From assembly GCF_003205205.1 (NCBI RefSeq), contig NZ_QJRL01000001.1:62001-126000 (forward strand): DNA of 64,000 bases, given 5' to 3'. A program made the position numbers and the translations under genes. The stretch comes from Pseudomonas sp. LB-090624. GTDB lineage: Bacteria; Pseudomonadota; Gammaproteobacteria; Pseudomonadales; Pseudomonadaceae. Shown one piece after another: positions 1-8,817 of the stretch; the first letter of the stretch is position 1; every line of letters begins with the position of its first letter. Below the pieces are notes generated by a model. That model had not been told where the DNA came from. It did no database searches and saw nothing but the letters and a program-made list of their open reading frames with translations.

Positions 1-1217
1 CGGAAAAGCTCCAGGGCAACGGCAAGGCCACGCTCAAGCGCCACAACTGGCCGGAAGACCCGTTCTATGGCCCTGGCGCGCTGTCCGGTGCCAACACCTG
101 GGACAACAATGCTGCCATCGGCTTCAGCTACGCCCTCGACTTGTGGGGCCGTGAACGCAATGCCAGCGAGCAGGCCGTGGACCAGGCGCACATGAGCGTG
201 GCCGAAGCCCGCCAGGCGCAACTGGAACTGCAGAACAATGTGGTGCGTGCCTACATCCAGTTGAGTCTGCATTTTGCCCAGCGCGATATCGTCACAGCCG
301 AGCTGGAGCAGCAGGAACAGATCCTGGCCTTGGCCAAGCGCCGGCTGGATGCCGGCATCGGCACCCACTTCGAAGTCAGCCAGGCCGAAGCGCCGCTGCC
401 GGAAACCCACCGCCAGCTCGATAGCCTGAACGAAGAGATTGCCCTGACCCGCAACCAGCTGGCGGCACTGGCGGGCAAGGGCCCGGGCGAAGGCGCCCAG
501 TTGCAGCGCCCGACCTTGGCCCTGGCTGCGCCGCTGAACCTGCCGTCGAACCTGCCAGCCGAGTTGGTTGGCCAGCGCCCCGACGTGGTTGCCAGCCGCT
601 GGCAGGTGGCCGCGCAGGCGCGGGGTATCGACGTCGCCCACGCCGGCTTTTTCCCCAACGTGGACCTGGTCGGCAGCCTGGGCTTCATGGCCACCGGCGG
701 TGGGCCGCTGGAGTTCCTCACCGGGCGCAAGTTCAACTACAACGTCGGCCCGGCCATCAGCCTGCCGGTCTTCGACGGTGGCCGTCTGCGCTCGCAGCTG
801 GGCGTGGCCTCCGCCGGCTATGACGTGGCCGTGGCGCGCTACAACCAGACTGTGGTCGGTGCGCTGAAAGACATCTCCGACCAGTTGATCCGCCGCGAGT
901 CGATGAAAGAGCAGTCGCACTTTGCCGCCGAGTCGGTCGCCGCTGCGCAGAAAACCTACGACATCGCGATGATCGCCTTCCAGCGCGGCCTTACCGACTA
1001 CCTCAACGTGCTCAACGCGCAAACCTTGTTGTTCCGCCAGCAGCAGGTGCAACAGCAGGTGCAGGCCGCCCGCCTGGTCGCCCATGCCGAGTTGGTCACC
1101 GCCCTGGGCGGGGGCCTGCAGGCGGGCCTGGATGTGCCCGATGAACAGCGCCAGGCTGCGCCGAAAACCCCGGCGACCCTGGCCATTTTCGACAAGAAGC
1201 CGGATAACGCCGAATGA
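1..1217 (+). CDS. Outer-membrane efflux factor (OMF/NodT type), 5' end missing
   Basis: This is the C-terminal part (about 405 codons) of an outer-membrane channel of a tripartite pump. The reading frame is open from base 3, so the gene begins left of the window; any start inside the window would be artificial. The visible sequence begins near a conserved OMF segment (YALDLWGRERN). It then shows the duplicated OEP layout: long helices rich in Gln and Ala, a LPAELVGQRPDVVASRW segment, GFFPNVDLVGSLGF, and a final helix with DYLNVLNAQTLL. All these are typical of TolC/OprM relatives. Its stop overlaps the start of the FUSC pump gene (ATGA), so the two are translationally coupled. Family placement is secure; the exported substrate is unknown. 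Confidence 0.9.
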   Translation, partial: EKLQGNGKATLKRHNWPEDPFYGPGALSGANTWDNNAAIGFSYALDLWGRERNASEQAVDQAHMSVAEARQAQLELQNNVVRAYIQLSLHFAQRDIVTAELEQQEQILALAKRRLDAGIGTHFEVSQAEAPLPETHRQLDSLNEEIALTRNQLAALAGKGPGEGAQLQRPTLALAAPLNLPSNLPAELVGQRPDVVASRWQVAAQARGIDVAHAGFFPNVDLVGSLGFMATGGGPLEFLTGRKFNYNVGPAISLPVFDGGRLRSQLGVASAGYDVAVARYNQTVVGALKDISDQLIRRESMKEQSHFAAESVAAAQKTYDIAMIAFQRGLTDYLNVLNAQTLLFRQQQVQQQVQAARLVAHAELVTALGGGLQAGLDVPDEQRQAAPKTPATLAIFDKKPDNAE

Positions 1218-3391
1218 GTACTTCCAGTCTGCCCGTGCGCTGGCTGCGAAGCCTGGAATGGCGTCGGGGCTTTTTTGCCTGGGCGCGCACCGACGGCGTG
1301 ACCTGGGTCTACATCTTCAAGGTCCTGGCCGCCGCGTTCATCACCCTGTGGCTGGCCATGCGGCTTGAGTTGCCGCAACCGCGCACGGCGATGATCACCG
1401 TGTTCATCGTGATGCAGCCGCAAAGCGGGCACGTGTTCGCCAAGAGCTTCTATCGGGTGCTCGGCACGCTGGCCGGCTCGGCGATGATGGTGGCGCTGAT
1501 CGCCATCTTTCCGCAGAACACTGAGCTGTTCCTGCCCAGCCTGGCGCTGTGGGTAGGGTTGTGCTCGGCCGGTGCCATGCGCTACCGCACTTTCCGCGCC
1601 TATGGCTTCGTGCTGGCCGGCTACACCGCGGCGATGATCGGCCTGCCGGTGTTGCAGCACCCTGACCAGGCGTTCATGGCCGCGGTATGGCGGGTGCTGG
1701 AAATTGCCCTGGGCATCCTGGTGTCGACCTTCGTCAGCGCCGCGATTCTGCCGCAGTCGGCCAGTGCTGCCATGCGCAACGCCCTTTACCAGCGCTTTGG
1801 CGTATTTGCCGGGGTGGTGGTGGAGGCCCTGCGTGGCGACAGTCAAAAGGACCGCTTCGAGAGCAGCAACGTGCGCTTCGTGGCAGAAGCCGTGGGCCTT
1901 GAGAGCCTGCGCAACGTCACCGCTTTCGAAGACCCGCACATGCGCCGTCGCAGTGGCCGGCTGGTGCGCATGAACAGCGAGTTCATGGCCATCACCACCC
2001 GCTTCAATGCCTTGCACCGCTTGCTGGAGCGCCTGCGTGCCCGTGGCCCGCTGCAGATCGTCAGTGCCATCGAACCGGGCCTGAACACCCTTGTGGAGTT
2101 GCTGCAGCCCTATGTAGGCCGGGCGTTGACCGACGCCGATGCGCTGCGCCTGACCCTGGAGCTGGCCGCCTACAAGGAAGGCCTGCAGGCCCAGGTGCGG
2201 GGGCTGCGGGCTGAGTACCTGGCAACGGACCCCAGCGAATCCGACCTGCTCGATTTCCACACCGCGTTCGAGCTGTTGTACCGCTTCGTCGACGAGATGT
2301 TGAGCTACGCCGAAACCCACGCCTCGCTGGCCGCGCACAAGCACGAGCGCGAGCGGTGGGACGAGCCCTACGTGGCGCAGACCAGCTGGCTGGTGTCGGC
2401 CGCCGCCGGTGTGCGCGCCTCGGCGGTACTGTTGCTGCTGGGCAGCTACTGGCTACTCAGCGACTGGCCAAGCGGTGCCATGATGACCTTGATCGCCACG
2501 GTTACCGTGGGCCTGTCGGCGGCCTCGCCGAACCCCAAGCGCATGTCCTTCCAGATGGCTTGCGGCACGGCGATCGGGGCCTTCGTCGGCTTCTTCGAAA
2601 CTTTTTTCGTCTTCCCCTGGATCGATGGCTTCCCGTTGCTGTGCATGGTACTGGCACCCGTGTTCGTGCTTGGGGCATTCCTGTCGTCGCGCCCCGCCTA
2701 TGCCGGTTACGGCATCGGCCTGCTGGTGTTCTTCGCCATTGGCTCGGTACCCAACAACCTCACCGTGTATGACCCGTACAGCTTCATCAACGACTACATC
2801 GGCATGGTCATTGGCATGTTCGTCTGTGCCGCCGCCGGGGCAATCATCCTGCCACCCAACAGCCGCTGGTTGTGGAGCCGTCTGGAACAGGAGCTGCGCG
2901 AACAGGTGCTGTTCGCTATCAGCGGCCGCCTGCGCGGCATCGGCACGGCTTTCGAAAGCCGCACCCGCGACCTGCTGCACCAGGCCTATGGCCTGGCGGC
3001 CGGCAAGCCGCAGGTGCAGAGCCAACTGATGGGATGGATGTTCACCGTGCTGGAAATCGGCCACGCGGTCATCGAGCTGCGCAAGGAGCAGGCCCGCGCA
3101 CCGGTGCACCCGGCCTACGCCGAGTCGCAGCCCTGGCGCCAGGCCATTCGCGTGATGGGCCGCGCCCTGGCGCGGCTGTTCCTGCAGCCCAGTGCCAGCA
3201 ACCACGAGCGCGCGCTGGTAGCGGTGGACCATGCGATTGCCCGCGTGCAGGCCACCGACGAGCCATTCGCCCGGCATTTTGATACCTCGGTGCTGCGCCG
3301 AGCGCAAAGCTACCTGCACTTCATTCGTTCTTCCCTGCTGGACCCACTGTCGCCGCTGGTACCGGCGAAAGGATTGCACGATGTTCCGTGA
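1214..3391 (+). CDS. FUSC-family inner-membrane transporter (AaeB/fusaric-acid-resistance type)
   Basis: A 725-residue inner-membrane protein with the FUSC layout: a hydrophobic bundle at about residues 30-175, a long cytoplasmic helical region at about 180-395, and a second hydrophobic bundle at about 395-560 with a polar tail. The first bundle contains PQPRTAMITVFIVMQPQSG, typical of AaeB-like pumps for aromatic acids and related compounds. The start ATG overlaps the stop of the upstream outer-membrane factor. The gene is followed by a DUF1656 peptide and a HlyD-type adaptor, the usual operon for aromatic-acid or fusaric-acid type efflux. The real substrate cannot be read from the sequence. 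Confidence 0.88.
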   Translation: MSTSSLPVRWLRSLEWRRGFFAWARTDGVTWVYIFKVLAAAFITLWLAMRLELPQPRTAMITVFIVMQPQSGHVFAKSFYRVLGTLAGSAMMVALIAIFPQNTELFLPSLALWVGLCSAGAMRYRTFRAYGFVLAGYTAAMIGLPVLQHPDQAFMAAVWRVLEIALGILVSTFVSAAILPQSASAAMRNALYQRFGVFAGVVVEALRGDSQKDRFESSNVRFVAEAVGLESLRNVTAFEDPHMRRRSGRLVRMNSEFMAITTRFNALHRLLERLRARGPLQIVSAIEPGLNTLVELLQPYVGRALTDADALRLTLELAAYKEGLQAQVRGLRAEYLATDPSESDLLDFHTAFELLYRFVDEMLSYAETHASLAAHKHERERWDEPYVAQTSWLVSAAAGVRASAVLLLLGSYWLLSDWPSGAMMTLIATVTVGLSAASPNPKRMSFQMACGTAIGAFVGFFETFFVFPWIDGFPLLCMVLAPVFVLGAFLSSRPAYAGYGIGLLVFFAIGSVPNNLTVYDPYSFINDYIGMVIGMFVCAAAGAIILPPNSRWLWSRLEQELREQVLFAISGRLRGIGTAFESRTRDLLHQAYGLAAGKPQVQSQLMGWMFTVLEIGHAVIELRKEQARAPVHPAYAESQPWRQAIRVMGRALARLFLQPSASNHERALVAVDHAIARVQATDEPFARHFDTSVLRRAQSYLHFIRSSLLDPLSPLVPAKGLHDVP

Positions 3392-3596
3392 AAGCATGCC
3401 CCGTGAAATCGCCTTCCATGGCGTGTACATGCCCACCATGACCTTGATGTTCCTGTTCGCCTTGGGCTTGGCCTGGGGCCTCGACCGGTTCATCGCCAGC
3501 CATGATGGCTACCGCTTCTTCTGGCACCCGGCGTTGCTGCGCCTGAGCCTGTTCGTCTGCTTGTTCGGCGCCATGGCGCTTACTGTCTACTGGTGA
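3381..3596 (+). CDS. DUF1656 small membrane protein (AaeX-like)
   Basis: A 71-residue peptide with two hydrophobic segments (about residues 16-36 and 48-70) joined by a short polar loop containing FIASHDGYRFFWHP. Its ATG overlaps the last bases of the FUSC gene in another frame and its stop lies 10 bases before the adaptor gene. Peptides of this size and topology (DUF1656, AaeX in enterobacteria) are regularly encoded between FUSC pumps and their HlyD adaptors. The function is not established; a role in pump assembly is inferred from this conserved position. A longer in-frame reading exists upstream, but this ATG fits the family length. Confidence 0.85.
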   Translation: MFRESMPREIAFHGVYMPTMTLMFLFALGLAWGLDRFIASHDGYRFFWHPALLRLSLFVCLFGAMALTVYW

Positions 3597-3606
3597 GAAA
3601 CCCTCG

Positions 3607-4467
3607 ATGAAAAAGTTCTTCAGCCTGATCGCCACCCTGCTGGTGCTGATCGCTGCCGTGGCCATCGGTCGCCAGTTGTGGCTGCACTATATGACTACCC
3701 CGTGGACCCGTGACGGCCGCGTGCGCGCCGATATCATCAATGTCGCTGCCGATGTGCCAGGCTACGTGGTGGAGGTGCCGGTGAAAGACAACCAGCGGGT
3801 GAAGAAGGGCGACCTGCTGATCCAGATCGACCCCGAGCACTACCAGCTGGCGGTCGACCAGGCCAAGGCGCTGGTCGCCTCGCGCAAGGCCACCTGGGAA
3901 ATGCGCAAGGTCAACGCCAAGCGCCGTGCCGACATGGACAACCTGGTGATTTCCAGGGAAAACCGCGATGACGCCAGTAACATCGCCAACGCCGCCCAGG
4001 CTGACTACCAGCAGGCCCTGGCCGAATTGGCTGCGGCCGAGCTGAACCTCAAGCGCACCCACATCGTGGCCACGGTGGACGGCTACGTGACCAACCTGAA
4101 TATCCACAAGGGCGACTACGCGCGCACGGGTGAAGCGGTCATGGCGGTGGTCGACGAGAACTCGTTCTGGGTGTACGGCTTCTTTGAGGAAACCAAGTTG
4201 CCTCACGTAAAGGTAGGCGACCAGGCCGAGCTGCAGATGATGAGCGGTGAGCGCATCAAGGGCCATGTGGAGAGCATCGCCCGCGGCATCTACGACCGCG
4301 ACAACCCGCAGAGCCGCGAGCTGATCGCCGATGTGAACCCGACCTTCAACTGGGTGCGCCTGGCACAGCGGGTGCCGGTGCGCATTCACATCGATGAAGT
4401 GCCGGAAGGGTTCTTGTTGGCAGCGGGGACGACTTGTACGGTGGTGGTGAAACCGAGCGCGGGGTGA
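3607..4467 (+). CDS. HlyD/EmrA-type periplasmic adaptor of the FUSC efflux pump
   Basis: A 286-residue membrane fusion protein. A single N-terminal membrane segment (about residues 5-23) is followed by the characteristic TPWTRDGRVRADIINVAADV, a lipoyl half-motif (VKKGDLLIQIDPEHY), a short alpha-helical hairpin, and the second lipoyl half (THIVATVDGYVTNLNIHKGD). A beta-barrel region with SFWVYGFFEETKLPHVKVGD comes after. The adaptor would link the FUSC pump in the inner membrane to the outer-membrane factor encoded at the left edge. It is the last gene of this four-gene operon. The next gene is convergent. Confidence 0.9.
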   Translation: MKKFFSLIATLLVLIAAVAIGRQLWLHYMTTPWTRDGRVRADIINVAADVPGYVVEVPVKDNQRVKKGDLLIQIDPEHYQLAVDQAKALVASRKATWEMRKVNAKRRADMDNLVISRENRDDASNIANAAQADYQQALAELAAAELNLKRTHIVATVDGYVTNLNIHKGDYARTGEAVMAVVDENSFWVYGFFEETKLPHVKVGDQAELQMMSGERIKGHVESIARGIYDRDNPQSRELIADVNPTFNWVRLAQRVPVRIHIDEVPEGFLLAAGTTCTVVVKPSAG

Positions 4468-4489
4468 GGTCTGCTGACTGATCAGCGGT

Positions 4490-4936
4490 TCACGCCGCCC
4501 CCACCAACACCGGCACTTCGACACGGTCGATGACCTTCGCGCTGATCGACGGGTCCAGCAACCGCCCCAACCGCGACAGGTGGCGGTGGCCCATGATGAT
4601 CAGTTCGCAGTTCAGTTCCTGCGCCTTGGCCACAATGGCTTCAACCGGCTGGCCGGCCACCATGCAGCCCTGGCTGGTGAAACCGGCTTGCTGCAACTCG
4701 CGCACGGCCTCGGCTACGGCGTCGTCGGCATGCTGCTGTTCCTCGCAGGCGGCGGGGTATTCCTCCAGTTCCTCGGCGGTGTAGGGCGCCGGTTGCTCAT
4801 GCACGGCGAAGGTGGAATCGATGGCCAGCAGCACGTGCAGTTCGTGTTCACCGGGGCGGCAGTAACGGCGGGCGAGGGTGAGCAGGGCGGTAGCGGCAGC
4901 AGAGGCATCGATGGCAATCAAGACGGGGCTGGGCAT
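4490..4936 (-). CDS. Universal stress protein (UspA family)
   Basis: A 148-residue single-domain Usp protein. It opens with PVLIAIDASAAATALLTLA, the first beta strand and nucleotide-facing loop of the Usp fold, and ends with the usual VEVPVLVG strand. The C-terminal loop reads MGHRHLSRLGRLLDPSIS: the first glycine is kept, but the closing Gly-Ser/Thr of the ATP-binding G-2X-G-9X-G(S/T) motif is replaced by DPS. It may therefore belong to the non-ATP-binding group. I took the ATG at 4936 because it matches the start of the family; in-frame sequence further upstream is not Usp-like. The gene converges on the FUSC operon. Confidence 0.85.
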   Translation of the reverse strand: MPSPVLIAIDASAAATALLTLARRYCRPGEHELHVLLAIDSTFAVHEQPAPYTAEELEEYPAACEEQQHADDAVAEAVRELQQAGFTSQGCMVAGQPVEAIVAKAQELNCELIIMGHRHLSRLGRLLDPSISAKVIDRVEVPVLVGAA

Positions 4937-4967
4937 GTGGTTCCTTATTGACGCTGGCGAGTTGGTT

Positions 4968-5018
4968 GGCTGTACGAGCCCTTTCGCGGGCCTGCCCCGC
5001 GAAAGGGCTCGTACAGCC
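4968..5018. repeat. Perfect 23-bp inverted repeat with 5-base loop (REP-like)
   Basis: The arms 4968-4990 and 4996-5018 are exact reverse complements separated by CCTGC. The inner part, CTTTCGCGGG, resembles the core of Pseudomonas REP elements. It lies in the gap between the divergent universal stress gene and the LysR gene, so it is not a simple transcription terminator of either gene. It could affect transcript stability or supercoiling. Confidence 0.85.
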
Positions 5019-5077
5019 ACTGCATCACTTATGGCCCATCCCGCACCCCGAATAAATGCCCCAGCACGCAAGAGCGC

Positions 5078-5094
5078 ATTGCGTCTGATGCAAT
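5078..5094. promoter_or_regulatory. Candidate LysR operator (copy 1), upstream of the regulator gene
   Basis: The sequence ATTGCGTCTGATGCAAT is a 17-base palindrome with 7-base arms (one mismatch) and a 3-base centre, and contains the T-N11-A core of LysR-type boxes. It ends about 50 bases before the regulator ATG. Nearly the same palindrome recurs at 6081-6097 before the MFS pump, each time followed shortly by AACCTGC. Autoregulation and pump regulation by the adjacent LysR protein are inferred. Confidence 0.6.
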
Positions 5095-5144
5095 CCACCA
5101 ACCTGCTACCATCGCGTTTCCCACAGCTGTAACGGAAAACGGCC

Positions 5145-6050
5145 ATGCAACTCCCGGACATGAACCTGCTCGTCGCCCTAGATGCCTTGCTCGACGAGGG
5201 CAGTGTGGTTGGCGCGGCACAGCGCATGAACCTGAGCCCGGCAGCCATGAGCCGGACCCTTGGGCGTATCCGCGAAGCACTGGGTGACCCGATTCTGGTG
5301 CGGGCCGGCCGTGGCCTGGTGCCGACGCCGCGGGCACTGGCCCTGCGCGAGCAGGTGCATGGCCTGGTGGAGCAGGCCGGGCAGGTCTTTCGCAGTCGCG
5401 ACGATGTCGACCTTGCGAACCTTGACCGTGCCTTCAATATCCGCACCAATGACCTGTTCATCGCCCTGTATGGCGCTCAGTTGCTACGCATGATGCTGGC
5501 CCAGGCACCGCGTACGGTGCTGCGTTTTGTACCGGAGGGCAGCGGCGACGATGATGCAGTGCTGCGCAATGGGCAAATCGACTTGATCATCAGTTCAGCC
5601 GTTGAACTGGGCCCCGAAATCAAGGTTCAGAGCCTGTTCAATACTTATTTCGTAGGCCTGGCGCGTGAAGGGCACCCGGTTTTCGATGACGAGATCACCC
5701 CTGAGCGCTTCGCCGCCTACCCGCAAATCAGTGTCTCCCGCCGTGGCCGTGCCAATGGGCCTATCGACGTGGCGCTGGCCAATCACAAGGTGGAGCGCCG
5801 GGTGGCGCTGATTACCACGAGTTTTCACTCAGCCATGTTTTCGCTACCGGACTCGGATCTCATCTTGCCGATACCCGCCAATATCCTGAACAGTGTGAAC
5901 CGGCTGAAACTGCCATTGAGGTCCTTCGAGATCCCCGTCCCATTGGAAAAGGTCAATGTCATGCAGGCCTGGCACCCGCGGTTCGACAACGACCCGGCCC
6001 ATCGCTGGCTGCGGCAGACGTTGAAGGCGTGCGGCAGGATCGACCCTTGA
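5145..6050 (+). CDS. LysR-family transcriptional regulator
   Basis: A 301-residue regulator. The N-terminal winged helix-turn-helix (about residues 4-63) contains DEGSVVGAAQRMNLSPAAMS and the following LGDPILVRAGRGLVPTPRA wing typical of the LysR family (NodD/LinR-like branch). The remaining 230 residues are the effector-binding domain. It is transcribed in the same direction as the MFS-adaptor-outer membrane factor genes that start 135 bases downstream. The shared palindrome before both units suggests it controls them. The inducer is not predictable. The start ATG gives the standard N-terminus (MQLPDMNLLVALDALL). Confidence 0.9.
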   Translation: MQLPDMNLLVALDALLDEGSVVGAAQRMNLSPAAMSRTLGRIREALGDPILVRAGRGLVPTPRALALREQVHGLVEQAGQVFRSRDDVDLANLDRAFNIRTNDLFIALYGAQLLRMMLAQAPRTVLRFVPEGSGDDDAVLRNGQIDLIISSAVELGPEIKVQSLFNTYFVGLAREGHPVFDDEITPERFAAYPQISVSRRGRANGPIDVALANHKVERRVALITTSFHSAMFSLPDSDLILPIPANILNSVNRLKLPLRSFEIPVPLEKVNVMQAWHPRFDNDPAHRWLRQTLKACGRIDP

Positions 6051-6080
6051 AACGTGCGACAGTCACCGGTTCGTACCCCG

Positions 6081-6097
6081 ATTGCGTTTGACGCAAT
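6081..6097. promoter_or_regulatory. Candidate LysR operator (copy 2), upstream of the MFS pump operon
   Basis: ATTGCGTTTGACGCAAT is a perfect palindrome with 7-base arms and a 3-base centre, 88 bases before the pump ATG. It differs from the copy at 5078-5094 at two positions only, and the flanking AACCTGC is also shared. It is the best candidate site for the adjacent LysR regulator. Confidence 0.65.
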
Positions 6098-6185
6098 ATA
6101 AACCTGCCAACAAGTCAGTTTTCGTAAGCATTCGACCTTCTTAGACTTGCTCCAGTCGCTAATTTGTTGCTGGAGTTGTCTGCCC

Positions 6186-7727
6186 ATGAGTTCCCTGTCC
6201 GCCCCGTCTGCCGCCATTGCTGCCGCCCCCGCGCCGGCTGCACCTGCGCAGACGGCATTTGGCCTGCAGGTAGTGGTCGGGCTGTTCGGTGTACTGCTGG
6301 CTGTGTTGTGCGCGGGTCTCAACGAGTCGGTGACCAAGATTTCCCTGGCCGATATTCGCGGGGCCATGGGTATCGGTGCCGACGAAGGCGCCTGGCTGCT
6401 GGCGGTGTACAGCGCTGCCTCGGTGTCGGCCATGGCCTTCGCGCCCTGGCTAGCCACCACCTTTTCGCTGCGACGCTTCACGATCAGCGCCATCGGCCTG
6501 TTCGCCGTGCTCGGCCTGCTGCAACCGTTCGCCCCCAACCTGCACAGCCTGATGCTGCTGCGCATATTGCAAGGCTTCGCTTCGGGCGCCTTGCCGCCGA
6601 TGCTGATGAGCGTGGCCCTGCGCTTCCTGCCGCCGGGCATCAAGGTGTACGGGCTGGCCTGTTATGCCCTGACCGCCACTTTTGGCCCCAACCTCGGCAC
6701 GCCACTGGCCGGGCTGTGGACCGAGTACGTGGGCTGGCAGTGGGCGTTCTGGCAGATCATCCTGCCCTCGGCGCTGGCCATTTTCTGTGTCGCCTGGGGC
6801 CTGCCGCAGGACCCGCTGCGCCTGGAGCGTTTCAAGCAGTTCGACTGGCGGGGCGTGGTGCTCGGCCTGCCGGCCATCAGTAGCATCGTGCTGGGCCTGT
6901 CACTGGGCGATCGCTGGGGGTGGTTCGACTCGCCGCTGATCTGTTGGCTGCTCGGGGGTGGCCTGCTGTTGCTGGTGCTGTTCATGTTCAATGAATGGTC
7001 CGAGCCGCTGCCGTTCTTCCAGCTGCGCATGCTGTCGCGGCGCAACCTGAGTTTCGCCTTGGTGACCCTGGGAGGCGTGCTGATCGTGCTGTCAGGCGTG
7101 GGCAGCATCCCGTCGGCCTACCTGGCGCAGATCCAGGGTTATCGCCCGGCGCAGACCAGCCCGTTGATGATGCTGGTGGCCATGCCGCAGCTGATTGCCC
7201 TGCCACTCACGGCTGCGCTGTGCAACATTCGCGCAGTCGATTGCCGTTGGGTACTGGGCATGGGCCTGGCGATGCTGGCGGCGTCATGCGTCGGCAGCAG
7301 CCTGTTGACCAGCGAGTGGATCCGGGGCGATTTCTACCCGTTCTACCTGCTGCAGGTATTTGGCCAGCCGATGGCGGTACTGCCGCTGCTGATGCTGTCC
7401 ACCAACGGCATGACCCCGCAGGAAGGCCCGTTTGCCTCCAGCTGGTTCAACACCGTCAAGGGCCTGGCCGCGGTGATCGCCGGTGGCCTGCTGGACGCCC
7501 TTGGCACCCTGCGCCGGCACTTCCATTCCAACCACCTGGTGGACAGCCTGGGCAACGCCCCGCAGCTCGATGATAACGCCGCTGGGCTGGCCAAGCGCAT
7601 CCACGAGCAGGCGCTGGTGCTGACCTCCGCTGACCTCTACCTGATCCTGGCCTGCATCGCAGTCGCCCTGATCTGCCTGATCCCTTTCGTGCCTACCCGG
7701 GTGTATCCGCCGCGCGCGGTGGCCTGA
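6186..7727 (+). CDS. MFS multidrug exporter, DHA2 (EmrB) family
   Basis: A 513-residue major facilitator protein with the 14-segment DHA2 arrangement. The N-terminal half includes SLADIRGAMGIGADEGAWLLAVYSAA, a region typical of EmrB relatives, and TFGPNLGTPLAGLW, the antiporter motif C region in helix 5. I chose the ATG at 6186, which has GGAG upstream; an earlier in-frame TTG would add a non-conserved stretch. It is followed by an EmrA-like adaptor and an outer-membrane lipoprotein, giving a complete proton-driven tripartite pump. Expression is probably governed by the upstream LysR regulator. Substrate unknown. Confidence 0.9.
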   Translation: MSSLSAPSAAIAAAPAPAAPAQTAFGLQVVVGLFGVLLAVLCAGLNESVTKISLADIRGAMGIGADEGAWLLAVYSAASVSAMAFAPWLATTFSLRRFTISAIGLFAVLGLLQPFAPNLHSLMLLRILQGFASGALPPMLMSVALRFLPPGIKVYGLACYALTATFGPNLGTPLAGLWTEYVGWQWAFWQIILPSALAIFCVAWGLPQDPLRLERFKQFDWRGVVLGLPAISSIVLGLSLGDRWGWFDSPLICWLLGGGLLLLVLFMFNEWSEPLPFFQLRMLSRRNLSFALVTLGGVLIVLSGVGSIPSAYLAQIQGYRPAQTSPLMMLVAMPQLIALPLTAALCNIRAVDCRWVLGMGLAMLAASCVGSSLLTSEWIRGDFYPFYLLQVFGQPMAVLPLLMLSTNGMTPQEGPFASSWFNTVKGLAAVIAGGLLDALGTLRRHFHSNHLVDSLGNAPQLDDNAAGLAKRIHEQALVLTSADLYLILACIAVALICLIPFVPTRVYPPRAVA

Positions 7728-7755
7728 ACCCTGGATGAATTCGAGAACCGCTGAA

Positions 7756-8817
7756 ATGACCAACAACCGCAAAACCCTGTTCATCGGCTCGGTGCTGGCC
7801 GTGGCCGTCCTGGCTGGCATCGTCGGCCCCTGGATGCTCGGCAGCGACCACCGCCAGAGCACCAACGATGCCTATGTCATCGCCGACTACACCGTGGTCG
7901 CGCCGAAGGTCGCCGGCTTCACCAAGGAAGTACTGGTGGAAGACAACCAGCAGGTCACGGCCGGCCAGTTGCTGGCGACCATCGATGCCCGCGACTACCA
8001 GGCCGCGCTGGATGCCGCCCAGGCGCAGTTGCTGGTGGCCCAGGCGCAAAGCGCCGACGCTCGGGCCACCCTTGAACGCCAGGCTTCGCTGATTGCCCAG
8101 GCGGAAGCGGCGGTGAAGGCGGCCCAGGCTGAAGCGGCGTTCGCCGACCACGAAGTCAACCGTTACAGCCGCCTGGCCGAGCAGGGCGCCGGTACCGTGC
8201 AGAACGCCCAGCAGGCACGCAGTGGCGTCGACCAAGCACGCGCCCGCCTGGCCAATGCCCAGGCGGCGCTGGTGGCGGCGCGCAAGCAGGTGGACATCCT
8301 CACGGCCCAGGTTGCGAGTGCCGATGGCCAGCTCAAGCGTGCCGAAGCGGGCGTGGAGAAAGCCCAGCTCGACCTGTCCTATACACGCATCACCGCGCCG
8401 GTGGACGGCATGGTCGGCGAGCGCGCCCTGCGTGTCGGTGCTTACGTCAACCCGGGCGCTCGGCTGCTGTCGGTAGTGCCCTTGCAGCAGGCTTACGTGG
8501 TCGGCAACTTCCAGGAAACCCAGTTGACCCATGTGCAACCGGGCCAGCCGGTGAGCATCAGCGTCGACACCTTCTCCGGTGAGAAGCTGCAAGGCCATGT
8601 GGAAAGCATCGCTCCCGCTACCGGCGTGACGTTCGCAGCAGTCAAGCCAGACAACGCCACCGGCAACTTCACCAAGGTGGTTCAGCGTATTCCGGTGAAA
8701 ATCGTCTTCGATGATGGCCAACCGCTGCTCAGCCGCCTGCGTGTGGGCATGTCGGTGGAAGCGACCATCGACACACGTGGCGACAAGCTGGATGGCAAAG
8801 AGGTGAGTGCACGATGA
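7756..8817 (+). CDS. EmrA/HlyD-type periplasmic adaptor
   Basis: A 353-residue membrane fusion protein with one N-terminal membrane helix (about residues 9-27). Family features are QSTNDAYVIADYTVVAPKVA, the first lipoyl half, a long coiled-coil hairpin rich in Ala and Gln (about residues 80-205), the second lipoyl half (TRITAPVDGMVGERALRVG) and a C-terminal beta-barrel with YVVGNFQETQLTHVQPGQ. An ATG seven codons upstream (7735) is also possible; the ATG at 7756 has the better GAGAA upstream. It joins the MFS pump to the outer-membrane lipoprotein gene, whose start overlaps this stop (ATGA). Confidence 0.9.
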   Translation: MTNNRKTLFIGSVLAVAVLAGIVGPWMLGSDHRQSTNDAYVIADYTVVAPKVAGFTKEVLVEDNQQVTAGQLLATIDARDYQAALDAAQAQLLVAQAQSADARATLERQASLIAQAEAAVKAAQAEAAFADHEVNRYSRLAEQGAGTVQNAQQARSGVDQARARLANAQAALVAARKQVDILTAQVASADGQLKRAEAGVEKAQLDLSYTRITAPVDGMVGERALRVGAYVNPGARLLSVVPLQQAYVVGNFQETQLTHVQPGQPVSISVDTFSGEKLQGHVESIAPATGVTFAAVKPDNATGNFTKVVQRIPVKIVFDDGQPLLSRLRVGMSVEATIDTRGDKLDGKEVSAR

